64,000 nt of DNA from contig NC_061773.1 of NCBI RefSeq assembly GCF_022458985.1, forward strand, positions 23,594,001-23,658,000, in the 5' to 3' direction. Numbering within the stretch: the first letter of the stretch is position 1; each line of letters begins with the position of its first letter. The notes under the pieces were generated by a model. That model was not told where the DNA came from. It saw only the letters and a list, made by a program, of their open reading frames with translations, and did no database searches. Shown one piece after another: positions 12,401-21,500 of this stretch. A program made the translations under genes and the position numbers. Source of the stretch: Mugil cephalus. Lineage: Eukaryota > Chordata > Actinopteri > Mugiliformes > Mugilidae.

Positions 12401-15400
12401 TTAAGTGCATGTAAACACTTTACTCCGACTAATATCGGACACCCAGATAATGTGATTGGAAATCGATTTTTAAACTTCCACTAGTGTGAGCATGCTCCAC
12501 AACCGCTGCGCTGGCGTATGACCCCGCAACAAAAACGGGGATAAGGGATAGCGCACATCTTATCTGCACCATAAGTAGTGCACACATTACGTACGAAATT
12601 TAAAAAGCTGAACTATTATCCATCTGGTCGTTGTTTAAAATGCTGGTCTGCCACATGAACAACTCTTGTTTATTGTATGAAGTAATAGGTCAACCAGAAG
12701 GGGGGCTATATTAACCTGCTGATGAGACACATATCGCCACCTAGTGTGGAGGAGGAGGACATGTTCTGCATTGCATGTAAACTGGGACAAGGTGTCCCAC
12801 ACTGCGTTTCACTATATCTAGAATTTGGACAAAATAAAAGTGGACATAGCTGTGTAATACTGATATCCCTTTTCTCAAAGCTTGAAAATTTGCCATTTTT
12901 TGTTAACACCAGATACATTCTGCGCTACATTAAAGCTAAAAACAATTCTACTACTGAACGAAAAACAAGAACTAAACCAGTAGTCAGCTGATTGTTGTGT
13001 GTAGATCACCAGAAAACTGAGCCTGTGCCAAAGAGTGTTTGATGAGGCTCAAAGCCACCAGAGTCTGGCTTTAACTTATGATTTCTGAGCTATGGGACCG
13101 CTGGGACCAGCGAGATTCCCTAAATCGCAGCCATAAATATTTCTCTGCTTGCTATCATGACAAATGGCAACAAGAGTTTTTTTTTTTTTTAAACAAAGTG
13201 GTTTCTCAGTGTATAGTGGTTGGCAAACTATTTTCCCATTGGAGTAGTTAAGCCGTACTTGACAAGAGTTACATTTCTAATGAAAGCTCCATATGTGCTA
13301 GAAACTGTACACACACAGTTTTGTAAACACTTGGGTACCCAAGTGTTGGTTACCCTTTACTATAGCAGTGTGTTTTAGAACATAGACCGTAGACCACTGA
13401 CCGGAGCATTTTCAGGGAGGCAGCCACCCACAGCGACCAGCACCGACTGCAAACTACCACCACAAGTTTGCGACGTTGAGCTCTCACACAGACTGAGTGA
13501 CTTCTGTGCATGGTTTGAAGCACTGGACCAAACCACTGCTCTTAAAACCTCCCTGCCACCCAACAACCCAGACACCTCAGTTGATAAGAAGTCTCTGTCC
13601 AGGATCAATCTCCACAAGGCTATTGGACCAGACAACATTCCTGGGTGGAAAGATTGTGCAAAACAACTGAAAGAGGTGGTACCACAGTGCCACTACCTGA
13701 CCTCCACCATCAAACCAATGCCAAAGAAGTCTTCTCCAGTGTGCTTGAATGATTACTGGCCTGTAGCACGAACTGGACCTCTTTAAGTATGAATACCACT
13801 CTAATAGGTATACAGATGATGCTGCATCCTTGGCTCTGCATCTGGCACTAACACATGTAGAAAACATGGACAGTCACGTTAGAAAGCTGTTCATGAACTT
13901 CTGCTCAGCATTCAACAACATCATCCTAGATGATGGAGAAGCTCAATAATCTCAACCACTCCCTCTGGAACTGAGTTCTGGACTGCCTTACACAAAAAAG
14001 ACCACAAATATTCAGCCACCACCACCCTGGAGACTCCCAGGGCTATGAGCTCAGCCCACTGCCGTTCACCCTGTTGACCCCACAATTGTACAATGAGGTT
14101 CAGCTCTAACCACATCAGAAAGTTTGCCAGTGACACAACTGTTGCTGGTCAAACCGGTAACAACAATGAAACACTGTACAGAGAAGATGCGCACGTCCAA
14201 CAATCTCCCTTTGAGCGCAGGGAAAACAAAGAAGCCTGTTCTTAACTTAACAGCTTTTTAGTGGAGATGTTCAGCAGTACCAACCAGCCAAGTTCCTGGG
14301 GGTGACTAGAAACGTCCCAGCACTTGCAGACAGGGCACAGCAACACTTCTATTTCCTACAGATGCTAAGGAGAGCAAGTGTCCACCCATGCCTGCATACT
14401 ACAGAGGCACAATCCAGAGCATCCTTTAGATCAGCACCACTGTCTAGTTTGCACATGGCACAGTTTTTTATCGAAATACCCTACAGGAAGTGGTGAGCAC
14501 AGCAAAGAGGATTGTGGTTATGCATAAAAAAACATTCTAAGGGTGACAATTGTCCCACCTAAAACCTGCCCATGATTCACGGTAATCGGTCTATACCTCA
14601 GCTTGAACCCTGGCGAGAACGATCAGACTTCCTTGCAAGGTAATTCCATCTGTGGTGTTTGCCGTTTGCTGGTTTATTAACCAGTTACCAGTTGTTCACA
14701 TGCTGATACACACCTGTAGATTGCTTATGGTAAGCGAGAAGTCTCCCTCTGCGAAGGCTTTATTGCTGATGTTCATCTTCCTCTGGAGGAACATGGGCCC
14801 ATAGCTGCGCTGCTCCCCAGAGGCGTACAGGTCCACCAGCCGATCAGCGCTGTCATGCCGGACCCCTGGGGGCTGTCGGTCCCAGTGGACCACCTGGAAG
14901 CCGCCGCAGAAGGAAAAGATTGTTGTGCAATCCATCTAAATTACGCCTAAGCTCAGCTTGATCCGTCTGAGAGAGTTCACGAACCTGCTGGTCCCCCTCC
15001 TCGTCGCTCCAGTCTGTCCACACAGTCCGTCGGTTGATGCACGGCAGGACCACGGTGCTCCCGAGCAGCACCACAAACACTGCCTTCTGTCCATCCCAGA
15101 AGCGCTGTTCTTTGCGACCTTTGCGTTACAAAGACGATCCATGTCAGTTTACGTGGCAGAAACTTACGCTAGCTAGATTGGTGCAGAGCGATAACATACG
15201 TGATTTAGTGACATTGAGTTGCACCCTAATGGTCTCATACAGATGACAGTAGAAGTGGTGGAGGTTACAAGAGTACAGGCCTCTGTCGTTCATCGTTACA
15301 TCTGCAGGAACACAAAAAGAAATGTTATATACCCATGGTCCCTTAGGAAAGATCATCTGTTAGCCACACATATGACAATCAACAACCTTTGATGACCAGG

Positions 15401-16535
15401 GAGAAGTTTCCGTCCTTGAAGGCTTTGGGGCTGAGGTTGACCCTGCCCAGGTTGTACGAGTTGTAAATCGTCTGGTCTCCTGAAGAGAACATGTCCACCA
15501 CTCTCTCCATGGCGTAGTTGGGATGTTCCCTGTACATGTCCCAGTGGACCACCCTCTGTCTGTCCCTCACGCTGTCCCTGGTCCACACCATGCGGCCGCT
15601 CACGCACTGCAGCACCACCCTCGACCCGGCGGGGGCGGTCACATTATAACCTGCCACCACCACACTGCTGCTGCTGTCAGACTGACATGACACTTAGGGA
15701 CAGAAATAGGTAGAGTTTTCAGTATAAATTAAAATATATATATATATATATTTGAATAGAAAACTGTGCACATACAGAGAGGAACACACCTGCAGTGAAG
15801 AAGCAGAACACAGGGACTGAAATAGAAAATGCAAACAGACATGATCAGACAACCAGTGACATAATTAAATTAATTATAATTAAAACACTTACACCGTATC
15901 TTTATACATTTGTGTAGCAATTTACAGCAGCTGTGAAAAAACAACAACAAATACTATACATTTATAAAAACTGGAACACAGAGCTAAGTCACTGAAGATG
16001 GTGGGGGCACCTGGTCCAATTGAAAAAATATTCAAAATAAATATATATTTTAAGGCATTTTACTTTTTTTCTAAGATAAGTGCTTTGGTATCCTTTGTTT
16101 TCCACCTCATCTCTTACACCGACCTGCCTATCAGACTCATCTGAAAAGAATGTGTCTAGCTTGGGTGGACAGGAGGAAACGCACTGAGACCTGGTTTTAA
16201 CATCAGCCCAGAGGTGATCAACTTAATTTGCTCAAACCTGCTCAAAAACATGCACAAAAAAAAAGCAATAAAATACTTTTAAATCCCTTAGACTAAAACT
16301 GCCAATGTTTTGAAATATTCACACAGTGTAAGAAAAAAAAAGAACGTTTTCTTTAAGTTAGTTACGTTTTAACACCACTGATTTTGTCTCATTGCAAGAG
16401 AAGAATCAAGTTTCCTGCTCTTAAATAAGAGCATTATGCACACACACACACAAGTTTAATATGTTTACCTCAAGCCTACTTACTGTGGATCAGGAGAAGA
16501 GCCTGAAAAATTATGTCCTCCCTCTCGCTTCCCAT
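6404..16535 (-). CDS. mxra8: Matrix remodelling-associated protein 8 (MXRA8/limitrin/DICAM), complete
   Basis: A type I membrane adhesion protein with two V-type Ig domains. Coding exons in transcript order are 16535-16484, 15816-15790, 15692-15387, 15301-15200, 15118-14985, 14893-14714, 11711-11570, 8510-8352, 8266-8242, 6889-6804, 6601-6530 and 6426-6404 (TGA). They sum to 1308 nt, or 435 aa, close to the 442 of human MXRA8. The ATG has G at +4. Residues 1-26 form a hydrophobic signal peptide. Ig1 has Cys56-Cys140 and Ig2 has Cys189-Cys276; both carry the family hallmarks VHWD, a D.YASGEQ-like strand, and CxLHHxYCxLxE, with an extra Cys at 147 and 283. The helix is about 338-360. The tail keeps DYKNN and VIDLDK. 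N-glycosylation sequons are at N43, N122, N158 and N248. Teleosts can have two copies (a/b); I cannot tell which this is. Confidence 0.95.
6486..6529. repeat. CA/GT-rich microsatellite abutting an mxra8 donor
   Basis: On the plus strand this is a GTGTT pentamer repeat followed by GCGT and GT units. On the mxra8 transcript it reads as CA-rich sequence that starts inside the donor of exon 6530-6601 (G|GTACACACAC). It fills nearly half of the 103-bp final intron, 6427-6529. Confidence 0.85.
6655..6775. mobile_element. hAT-like repeat fragment with palindromic GGCCCGCGGGCC
   Basis: The block starts TGTCAAACGTACGGCCCGCGG and continues GCCAAAAGTGGCCCGC, a very common fish repeat end. Related sequence appears near 34706-34750, and a matching inverted end (GAGTTTGACACCCCTG) is at 31302-31317. 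The CAGGGGTGTC-type end is hAT-like. It sits in an mxra8 intron. The class assignment is from recognition only. Confidence 0.55.
7521..8147. mobile_element. Non-autonomous element with imperfect terminal inverted repeats
   Basis: The left end (TGACGTCA at 7523, then GGCCACCGAGTGGCAAAAA near 7558-7576) is inverted at the right end (TTTTTGCCACTCAGGGGGCGTGGCC near 8102-8126, then TGACGTCA at 8138-8145). The interior is AT-rich with no coding capacity. It lies in the mxra8 intron between exons 6889 and 8242. About 620 bp with these ends suggests a MITE-like element of unassigned family. Confidence 0.6.
8242..8266 (-). CDS. mxra8: mxra8 25-nt micro-exon with tandem donor sites
   Basis: The acceptor is TTTTCAG and the exon encodes EYDPRASV plus two bases of Arg. 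In transcript sense its end reads TCG-GTGAG-GTGAGTGG, so two GTGAG donors lie 5 nt apart. Only the second gives 25 nt and keeps the frame into [14 protein letters not shown] on exon 6804-6889. The first would give a 20-nt exon and a stop after nine codons of the next exon. Confidence 0.85.
8352..8510 (-). CDS. mxra8: mxra8 exon 8: juxtamembrane and transmembrane segment
   Basis: This exon encodes residues 315-367. It begins with a Ser/Pro-rich stalk, then VINVILPDQ, which matches the VINVIVPE stalk of human MXRA8, then GYVL and a 20-residue run of Leu, Ile, Phe and Val. The run ends at TRRNRSK, basic stop-transfer residues on the cytoplasmic side. A phase-1 donor leads into the 25-nt micro-exon. 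Confidence 0.93.
9311..9612 (+). mobile_element. Internally deleted Tc1-like transposon
   Basis: It begins with CACTCACTGGCCACTTTATT, the end of a widespread fish Tc1-like element. It runs through the transposase start region (MGKKG) at 9442-9456. Within a few bases it jumps to the C-terminal SPDLNPIEH region (from about 9474) and VESMPRR near 9595-9615. Most of the DDE transposase and the right terminal repeat are missing. It lies in the 3-kb intron of mxra8. Confidence 0.75.
10041..10150 (+). repeat. Purine (GA/GGA)-rich tract
   Basis: About 110 bases are almost pure purine, with GGA/GAG triplet repeats densest at 10100-10130. The open frames here are low-complexity artefacts. A weaker GGA-rich run follows at 10436-10470. 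Confidence 0.8.
10600..11060. other. Non-repetitive intronic block, possible conserved noncoding element
   Basis: This part of mxra8 intron 7 (8511-11569) lacks the AT-rich, repeat-laden look of its surroundings. It has balanced composition and intact-looking short motifs such as ATTAATTG and GATACGTCGGCC. There is no splice-bounded protein frame. Calling it conserved is a guess that needs alignment. Confidence 0.25.
11570..11711 (-). CDS. mxra8: mxra8 exon 7: end of second Ig domain and stalk
   Basis: This encodes [22 protein letters not shown], the signature F-strand of MXRA8 Ig2 with Cys276 and the extra Cys283. It then gives FQVTVEPP and a Pro/Ala-rich stalk ending SEDK. The acceptor follows TTTTGACAG and the donor is G|GTACCG. 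Confidence 0.94.
12320..12786 (+). mobile_element. Inverted-repeat element, copy 1 (partner at 54713-55157)
   Basis: The left end is CAGTACGTTTACATG. The right end is TGCATGTAAACTGG, its inverted counterpart. The interior has further GCATGTAAAC and TCCGA motifs (AATCCGACTTTAACTGGACA). The second copy lies at 54713-55157 in opposite orientation and shares long blocks, including the CCACCTAGTGTGGAGGAGGA region. There is no transposase. It is a non-autonomous DNA element of unassigned superfamily, in mxra8 intron 6 (11712-14713). Confidence 0.7.
13380..14560 (+). mobile_element. Degraded Rex1/CR1-type LINE reverse transcriptase remnant
   Basis: Translated pieces in shifting plus frames recall Rex/CR1 LINE reverse transcriptase. 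Near 13610-13640 is an [13 protein letters not shown] stretch, near 13725-13760 [16 protein letters not shown], near 13845-13925 [25 protein letters not shown], and near 14350 [12 protein letters not shown]. Frameshifts and internal stops make it non-functional. It lies antisense within an mxra8 intron. Family naming is from motif memory. Confidence 0.7.
14714..15118 (-). CDS. mxra8: mxra8 exons 5-6: second Ig-like domain, split by a 91-bp intron
   Basis: Exon 14985-15118 runs from FWDGQK to GDQQ and carries Cys189 and TVWTDW. Exon 14714-14893 opens with [11 protein letters not shown] and continues through [13 protein letters not shown] to [10 protein letters not shown]. Intron 14894-14984 is phase 0, starts GTTCGT and ends TTCCAG. 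Read through, it adds REL... in frame before a TAG, so it must be removed. The closing half of the domain, with Cys276, lies on exon 11570-11711. Confidence 0.92.
15200..15692 (-). CDS. mxra8: mxra8 exons 3-4: first Ig-like domain
   Basis: Exon 15387-15692 begins right after signal cleavage and encodes Cys56, the RMVWTRD strand, VVHWD, the FSSGDQTIY strand and DGNFSLVIK. Exon 15200-15301 supplies the second half-cystine in [15 protein letters not shown] and a C-terminal NVT sequon. The intron between them is 85 bp (15302-15386). The VVHWD region is not interrupted here, unlike in Ig2. Confidence 0.93.
15734..15752. repeat. (AT)n microsatellite
   Basis: A pure TA repeat between mxra8 exons 2 and 3, about 40 bp upstream (transcript sense: downstream) of exon 15790-15816 and beside the exon 3 acceptor. 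Confidence 0.85.
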
Positions 16536-17015
16536 ATCGACAAAGTTACTTTAAGTTAGAGATGCTACACCTGGCAGACTGCCATAAGTAAATATGTCCA
16601 GCAGCGTGACTTGCTTTGGTCAGATTTCAGAGTTTGAAGAGATGCATCACCCAGCGACACGTTGAGACTCTGACTCCGAAATCAAAACAGGACCAAACGC
16701 AGCATTTCCAGCCGGGAAATGAAACCTGACACTCCTCTACACCCCTCCTCTTTTCTTTCTGCCCAGTTAAATCCTGTTGCTTTGCCTTTCTTATGAGTTA
16801 ACCATCAAAGATGTTAGGTTTTCCTGTTTACATGGAAAGCTCTGAGGCATGGATGGTCTTTAGGTCGGTTGTTGGAGGGCTAAGAGGATTTAGTTTGTTT
16901 TTATTTCGTGCAAACGCGCTGGGTGGTAAAATTCATATAATCAAAAATGCTCATAAGAAAAAACTTTGTGGATTATCTGTTAATATTGTTTGCAGAATTA
17001 CGCAAGCCTTATAGG

Positions 17016-17048
17016 TAGATGAGATGAGATAAGATGAGATGAGATGAG
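17016..17048 (+). repeat. GAGAT/GATGA pentanucleotide repeat
   Basis: Tandem GATGA units, one of them GATAA. Fish LINE copies often end in such short tandem tails, and a LINE-like fragment follows within 200 bp. Confidence 0.8.
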
Positions 17049-17199
17049 TTTGTCCTTATGTGTCTGAAAAGCGTGTGGTTAACAAAAATGCACCCACCAT
17101 TATTTCCTTGCACAAGTTGTCAACAACATGTGTTTATGTGTATCGGGAAACAGGATAAACATAATCTACAGAGAAATACAGAGACACAAACCCACGCAT

Positions 17200-17375
17200 C
17201 CGTCTCCACACAGCGCCCCCTGCAGTTAGACAGAGGAGGAGACGAGGAGGAGACAAAGAGACTCAAAAAGAAAATAATAAAAGATGGCAAGTACACCTAC
17301 AGGAGAAAAGTGGAAGACAAATTCCATCAGAGAGATTCCAGAGAAGTCTGGAGAGAGCTGAAACGATTTTATTTG
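17200..17375 (+). mobile_element. Rex1-like LINE ORF fragment
   Basis: In frame with 17058, this encodes ETKRLKKKIIKDGKYTYRRK followed by VEDKFHQRDSREVWRELKRF. That resembles the linker between endonuclease and reverse transcriptase in Rex1-type LINEs (YRRKxE... REVWRGxK). The frame then runs into a TTTATTT repeat. It is a short dead fragment. Confidence 0.6.
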
Positions 17376-18513
17376 TATTTATTTATTTATTTTGATTCAG
17401 GATCCACTCTCTTCCCCACCCGTCAGAACCATGACCATGTGTCTGCATTCCTGAGTTTAGTAAAGACAGGTGTGTTTATGGTGGTATGGCTGTAAACATC
17501 GGTCTGCTTACTTACTTACTCTCTATAATCATAGCTCACTTATTGGTTTACACCAACAGATCCCACAGAAGAAGATGGTTAAGACCTTTCAAGTTCAAAC
17601 AAGTCTTCGCCGTGCTCGTCCAAAAGTTAACCAAGAACCAGCTAGGATGCTAGTCCTACTCACAATGAAGTTACCTGATACAGTTTGATATGATGTAGTC
17701 ATACTTTAATGTACAGTCATTGAAATTGTGTTTTGACTGAAATGATGGAATCTGAATCAAATGAATAGATTTCTTTTTTTCTTGAAACATTTTGATATTT
17801 ACGCCTATGGACTATAATCATAAAAAACAGCAAAAAAACATGCAACCACATATGATCACAATAGTTTTTATTGATTGTGTACTGAGCTTTTATACAGTGC
17901 AATATTTACAGCATTGTATATTTAGCTTTAATATTTGTCAAGACATTTTATGCCTCGATCATAAGGACAGTGGAGATATAACAATATACAAAATAAATAC
18001 ACACATATGTTTATGTTCTCCAATGTCCAGTGTCAACTATGAGGATAAGAGCCATTTCAAAATATTCGATACCCTAGTTGGTATGTTTCTTAAGAACACA
18101 AAGATTAAATTCTTGATAAAATAGCTTAATTATAAAAATAACATTATATTCACAACCATGACCTCACATGGTCAGCTTTCGTTTTTTCAACAAAATGTCC
18201 TTGCGAGAAGATTATATAAGTTACTGCTAACAGTTGAGTTGTAAATGCCTATATTTTTTTCTCTACTCTTAATTTATTTAGTTTCAGTTTTCAGTGTCTG
18301 TTGCTGGAGAGAGATTGGTGGTGCGTTTGGGTTCATAGTTTTTAATTTGTAATACAATAATGAGATCGTTGTTGTATGTATAATGTCTGTTTGTTAAATA
18401 AAAATAATAAAAAACTAAGAGGGTGAGCTATAAATGATTCGTTGCCCCCTGCGGTCCTTTCTGTTTCCAGTCAGTGTTTCACCCCGGACTGTTTTTGAAG
18501 CGACACAGCCGCT

Positions 18514-21500
18514 ATGGCCCATGAAGTCGATGGTGTTCCTCAGCGTGTTTTGGAGTATTTGACAGAAGTGGAGGAGGCAGCAGAGGATGTTCTCACCACC
18601 AAACAACAGGTAACTAAATAAAATGTCGTCAATATATTTTTTTTTTAGTAATAATAATGATTAAAAAAAAAAAGCAAAGCAGAGACATCATGTATCTGTC
18701 TACGAACTGGAGACTGGAAACTAACCGTGGACGATAGCTGTTAATCTTATCAGCCAAGTTCAGAGCTCTGCTCTTATAGTCCAGTTATTATAGAATAATG
18801 CTAAATAAAATTATTTTATTTTATTGTGTTTGTTGTGAGATTAAACAACCTGGACACGGGAGCTGGTGTGAATATTCAGGAGAAGCAGGGGCTGGTGTCC
18901 CGTCAGTATTGTTGTGCACGGTGCTTTGCTTCTCGGTGTTTAATCGATATAAATTGTGTAAAAACTAAGTGGTAACGAGCATGAAATACGTCTTTTGTAA
19001 TTTTGTTAGAGCAAACCACAACGGAAATGTTTCCCCGGGACCGCAAAAAAACGATGAACCCAGTGGCTGCTTCTTCTAAAACTTCTCCAAAAACTGCTAC
19101 AAACTGATTAATATTTTATTTTTCTGCATAAATCTCTTAAACCGTTTCAGCAGTTTATAAAATTAGCAAAAAAATCAATAATTTTGAGGAATTTTGACCC
19201 TTAAAAGCTAGTTTACTTGAAGTCACTGTTGTTTTTACACAAGAAAACATGAAAAATTAGCTAGTTTCCATAAACCTAATGTTGGGTGGCATTTTTTTTT
19301 TCAAGCCAGTCTTGGGTTTGACCAAGATTATCTAAAATATTGACTTGATTGCATCAAATTTAAAATTTAGTACCCTCCTGTAACCTTAGCGAACAAAAGT
19401 GACCCATTGACTTCCATTCTAACTACATTTTTTAATCTCTGCGGTGACACGGTAAAAGCTTTCATTCTGCAATATTAGGGTTTCATTTATGAGAAAAATT
19501 GTCAAATTTTTTTTGGTGTGTTCAACCCTAAAATCAGTCATTTTCACCTTATAGGGCCTGTGCATAAAATGTTTGGTATTTCATTTGTTTTTATGCTTGT
19601 GTTACTCAGCTTAGCAGGTTATATTAAGGTGTGTGTGTATGTGTGAAGCCATTTACGCACTATTTTCTTCAAGAAAATAAAAACACGGACAAGTCTGGTC
19701 ACCCTAAGTTCATCATACACGGACTAAAGCAAGGAGATACTGGTGCTGATAGAAATTTTGAGCAGCTTTCGGTACCTGAAGGCCTCACCTGGACACTGAA
19801 CGCCACACGACTGGTTAAGAAATCTCAACAAGGTTTCTTTTTTAATTTGTTTTCTGAGGAGAAACTTGTCATGGATGAGAAGGCAGCGCTGCAGTGCAAT
19901 GCAAAAAAAACGTATAAATACTAAAAGACTCATGATAAAGACACACTGTTAAGAAGATGTGCAAAAGCAACATTCAAAAACACATCATCTGTTATTCCTG
20001 ACGAGGCTGAGGAAGTTTGACATGTCGCCTACTTTCCTCGACTACGGACCTCAACCATGAACCGAAACATGCCAACAGAGAGCGGTGAAGAAGATCAGCA
20101 AGACTCCCCTGCCCTCTCTGCAGAGCGTCTACCAGCATAAAGTCCAAAGGAGAGCGGCCTCCATCACCAACAACCCCACCCACCCCCAACATGGACTGTT
20201 CCCACTTCTACCCTCAGGGGCCAGAGGTACAGGAGTGTGAAATGTAATTTTTCTCCACTGCCATCAGACTCTGGAGTCTTTGACTCTTAAATTTTACCGT
20301 GAGCAAGTTCATCACTTTATGCTGCACACACCAAGAGTTTATGAGCAAATGTTTTCAGTGAGTGGAGCTGTTAACGTCACTGAGGGGTTGGAATCAATCA
20401 AACAGCTCCTTCTTGTTCATCCGTTGTCAGAAAAAAAACATGAGGAATAAAATAAAAGCATCTCTACTAGTCGTCTCTCAGCCTTTTCCCCACTGTTTGC
20501 ATGCATGTGATATTGCATTAGTACTTTCTGTGCTACATTTGACTGTAGGTAGTTTCAAGCTTATATATAGCTGTATATTCATATTTACTACTGACTAACA
20601 ACCTGAAATGAATTCATAATTTGATGCTGTATGTTGCCCAACATTAAGACTCTGTGTTATTATTTCAGATTGTGGACCTGGATGTAAAGAGAAACCGGAA
20701 CCGGGAGGCGCTGAACGCACTGAAACATGAGCTGTCAGATTCAGGTGAGCTGCCACAGAAGAGAGGAGGCTCAGAAGTGTGTTGTTTTAAGTTGGGACGT
20801 TTTCTTCCTTATAGTATTGTGTTCACATTTAACACATCTGTCATTTGCAGAGAAAGTGAAGGTTTGTTTTGGGAACATGTTCATCAAGTTTCCCAAATCC
20901 AAGACAAAAGAAATGATTGAGAAAGGTAAATATTTCCAGATCATGAAATCTAATTACAGAATAGTGGTTAGTTATATGTAAATATGTTTTTCTGACATGT
21001 TTTTTTTTTTTTTTTTCAATTATCTGTAGACCAGGAGCAGCTGGAAAACGAGATAAATGACCTTCGCAAAGGTCTGAAAGCAAAAGTAAATCGTCTCAAC
21101 GAGCTGCAAGGTAGGAGGAGTGTTCTGGTCGTAATACTGTTCAGTTTGAAGGGATAATAACATGAATCAGTGAAGCTGTGGGCCTCCTCCTTTTTGTGGC
21201 AAAAATAAAAGACTTGATGCTTCAAACGTAGTGAGAACAGCGACATCTGGTGGGTTGAAAGTACTGCAGCACCTCCCTGATTAGAACAGCTGAAGTCTCA
21301 TATTCTTCATTACTTGTTGAAGAATTCAGCAAAATTTATAACAGTAATTAAAAAATGCATCGTGTAAAGATTTAAAGGTGCAGAATATTCTTGCACACAC
21401 ATAAACTTTTACCGGTTTTCTCACATCATAGATATTTAAGTAGCAGTTAATAACAGTACACAGTAGAATATGATCATTAAATTACAATGGTTCTTTTATT

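Larger units (their letters stand above)
16536..18513. promoter_or_regulatory. Head-to-head intergenic region between mxra8 and pdrg1
   Basis: Both promoters should lie in these 2 kb. Close to mxra8 there is an inverted repeat CATTTCC-AGCCG-GGAAATG at 16703-16721. Close to pdrg1 the 5' UTR (18440-18513) is relatively GC-rich, with no TATA box at the usual spacing, as expected for a housekeeping gene. The middle holds a GATGA-type microsatellite, a LINE fragment, and a long AT-rich stretch (17690-18420). Confidence 0.5.
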
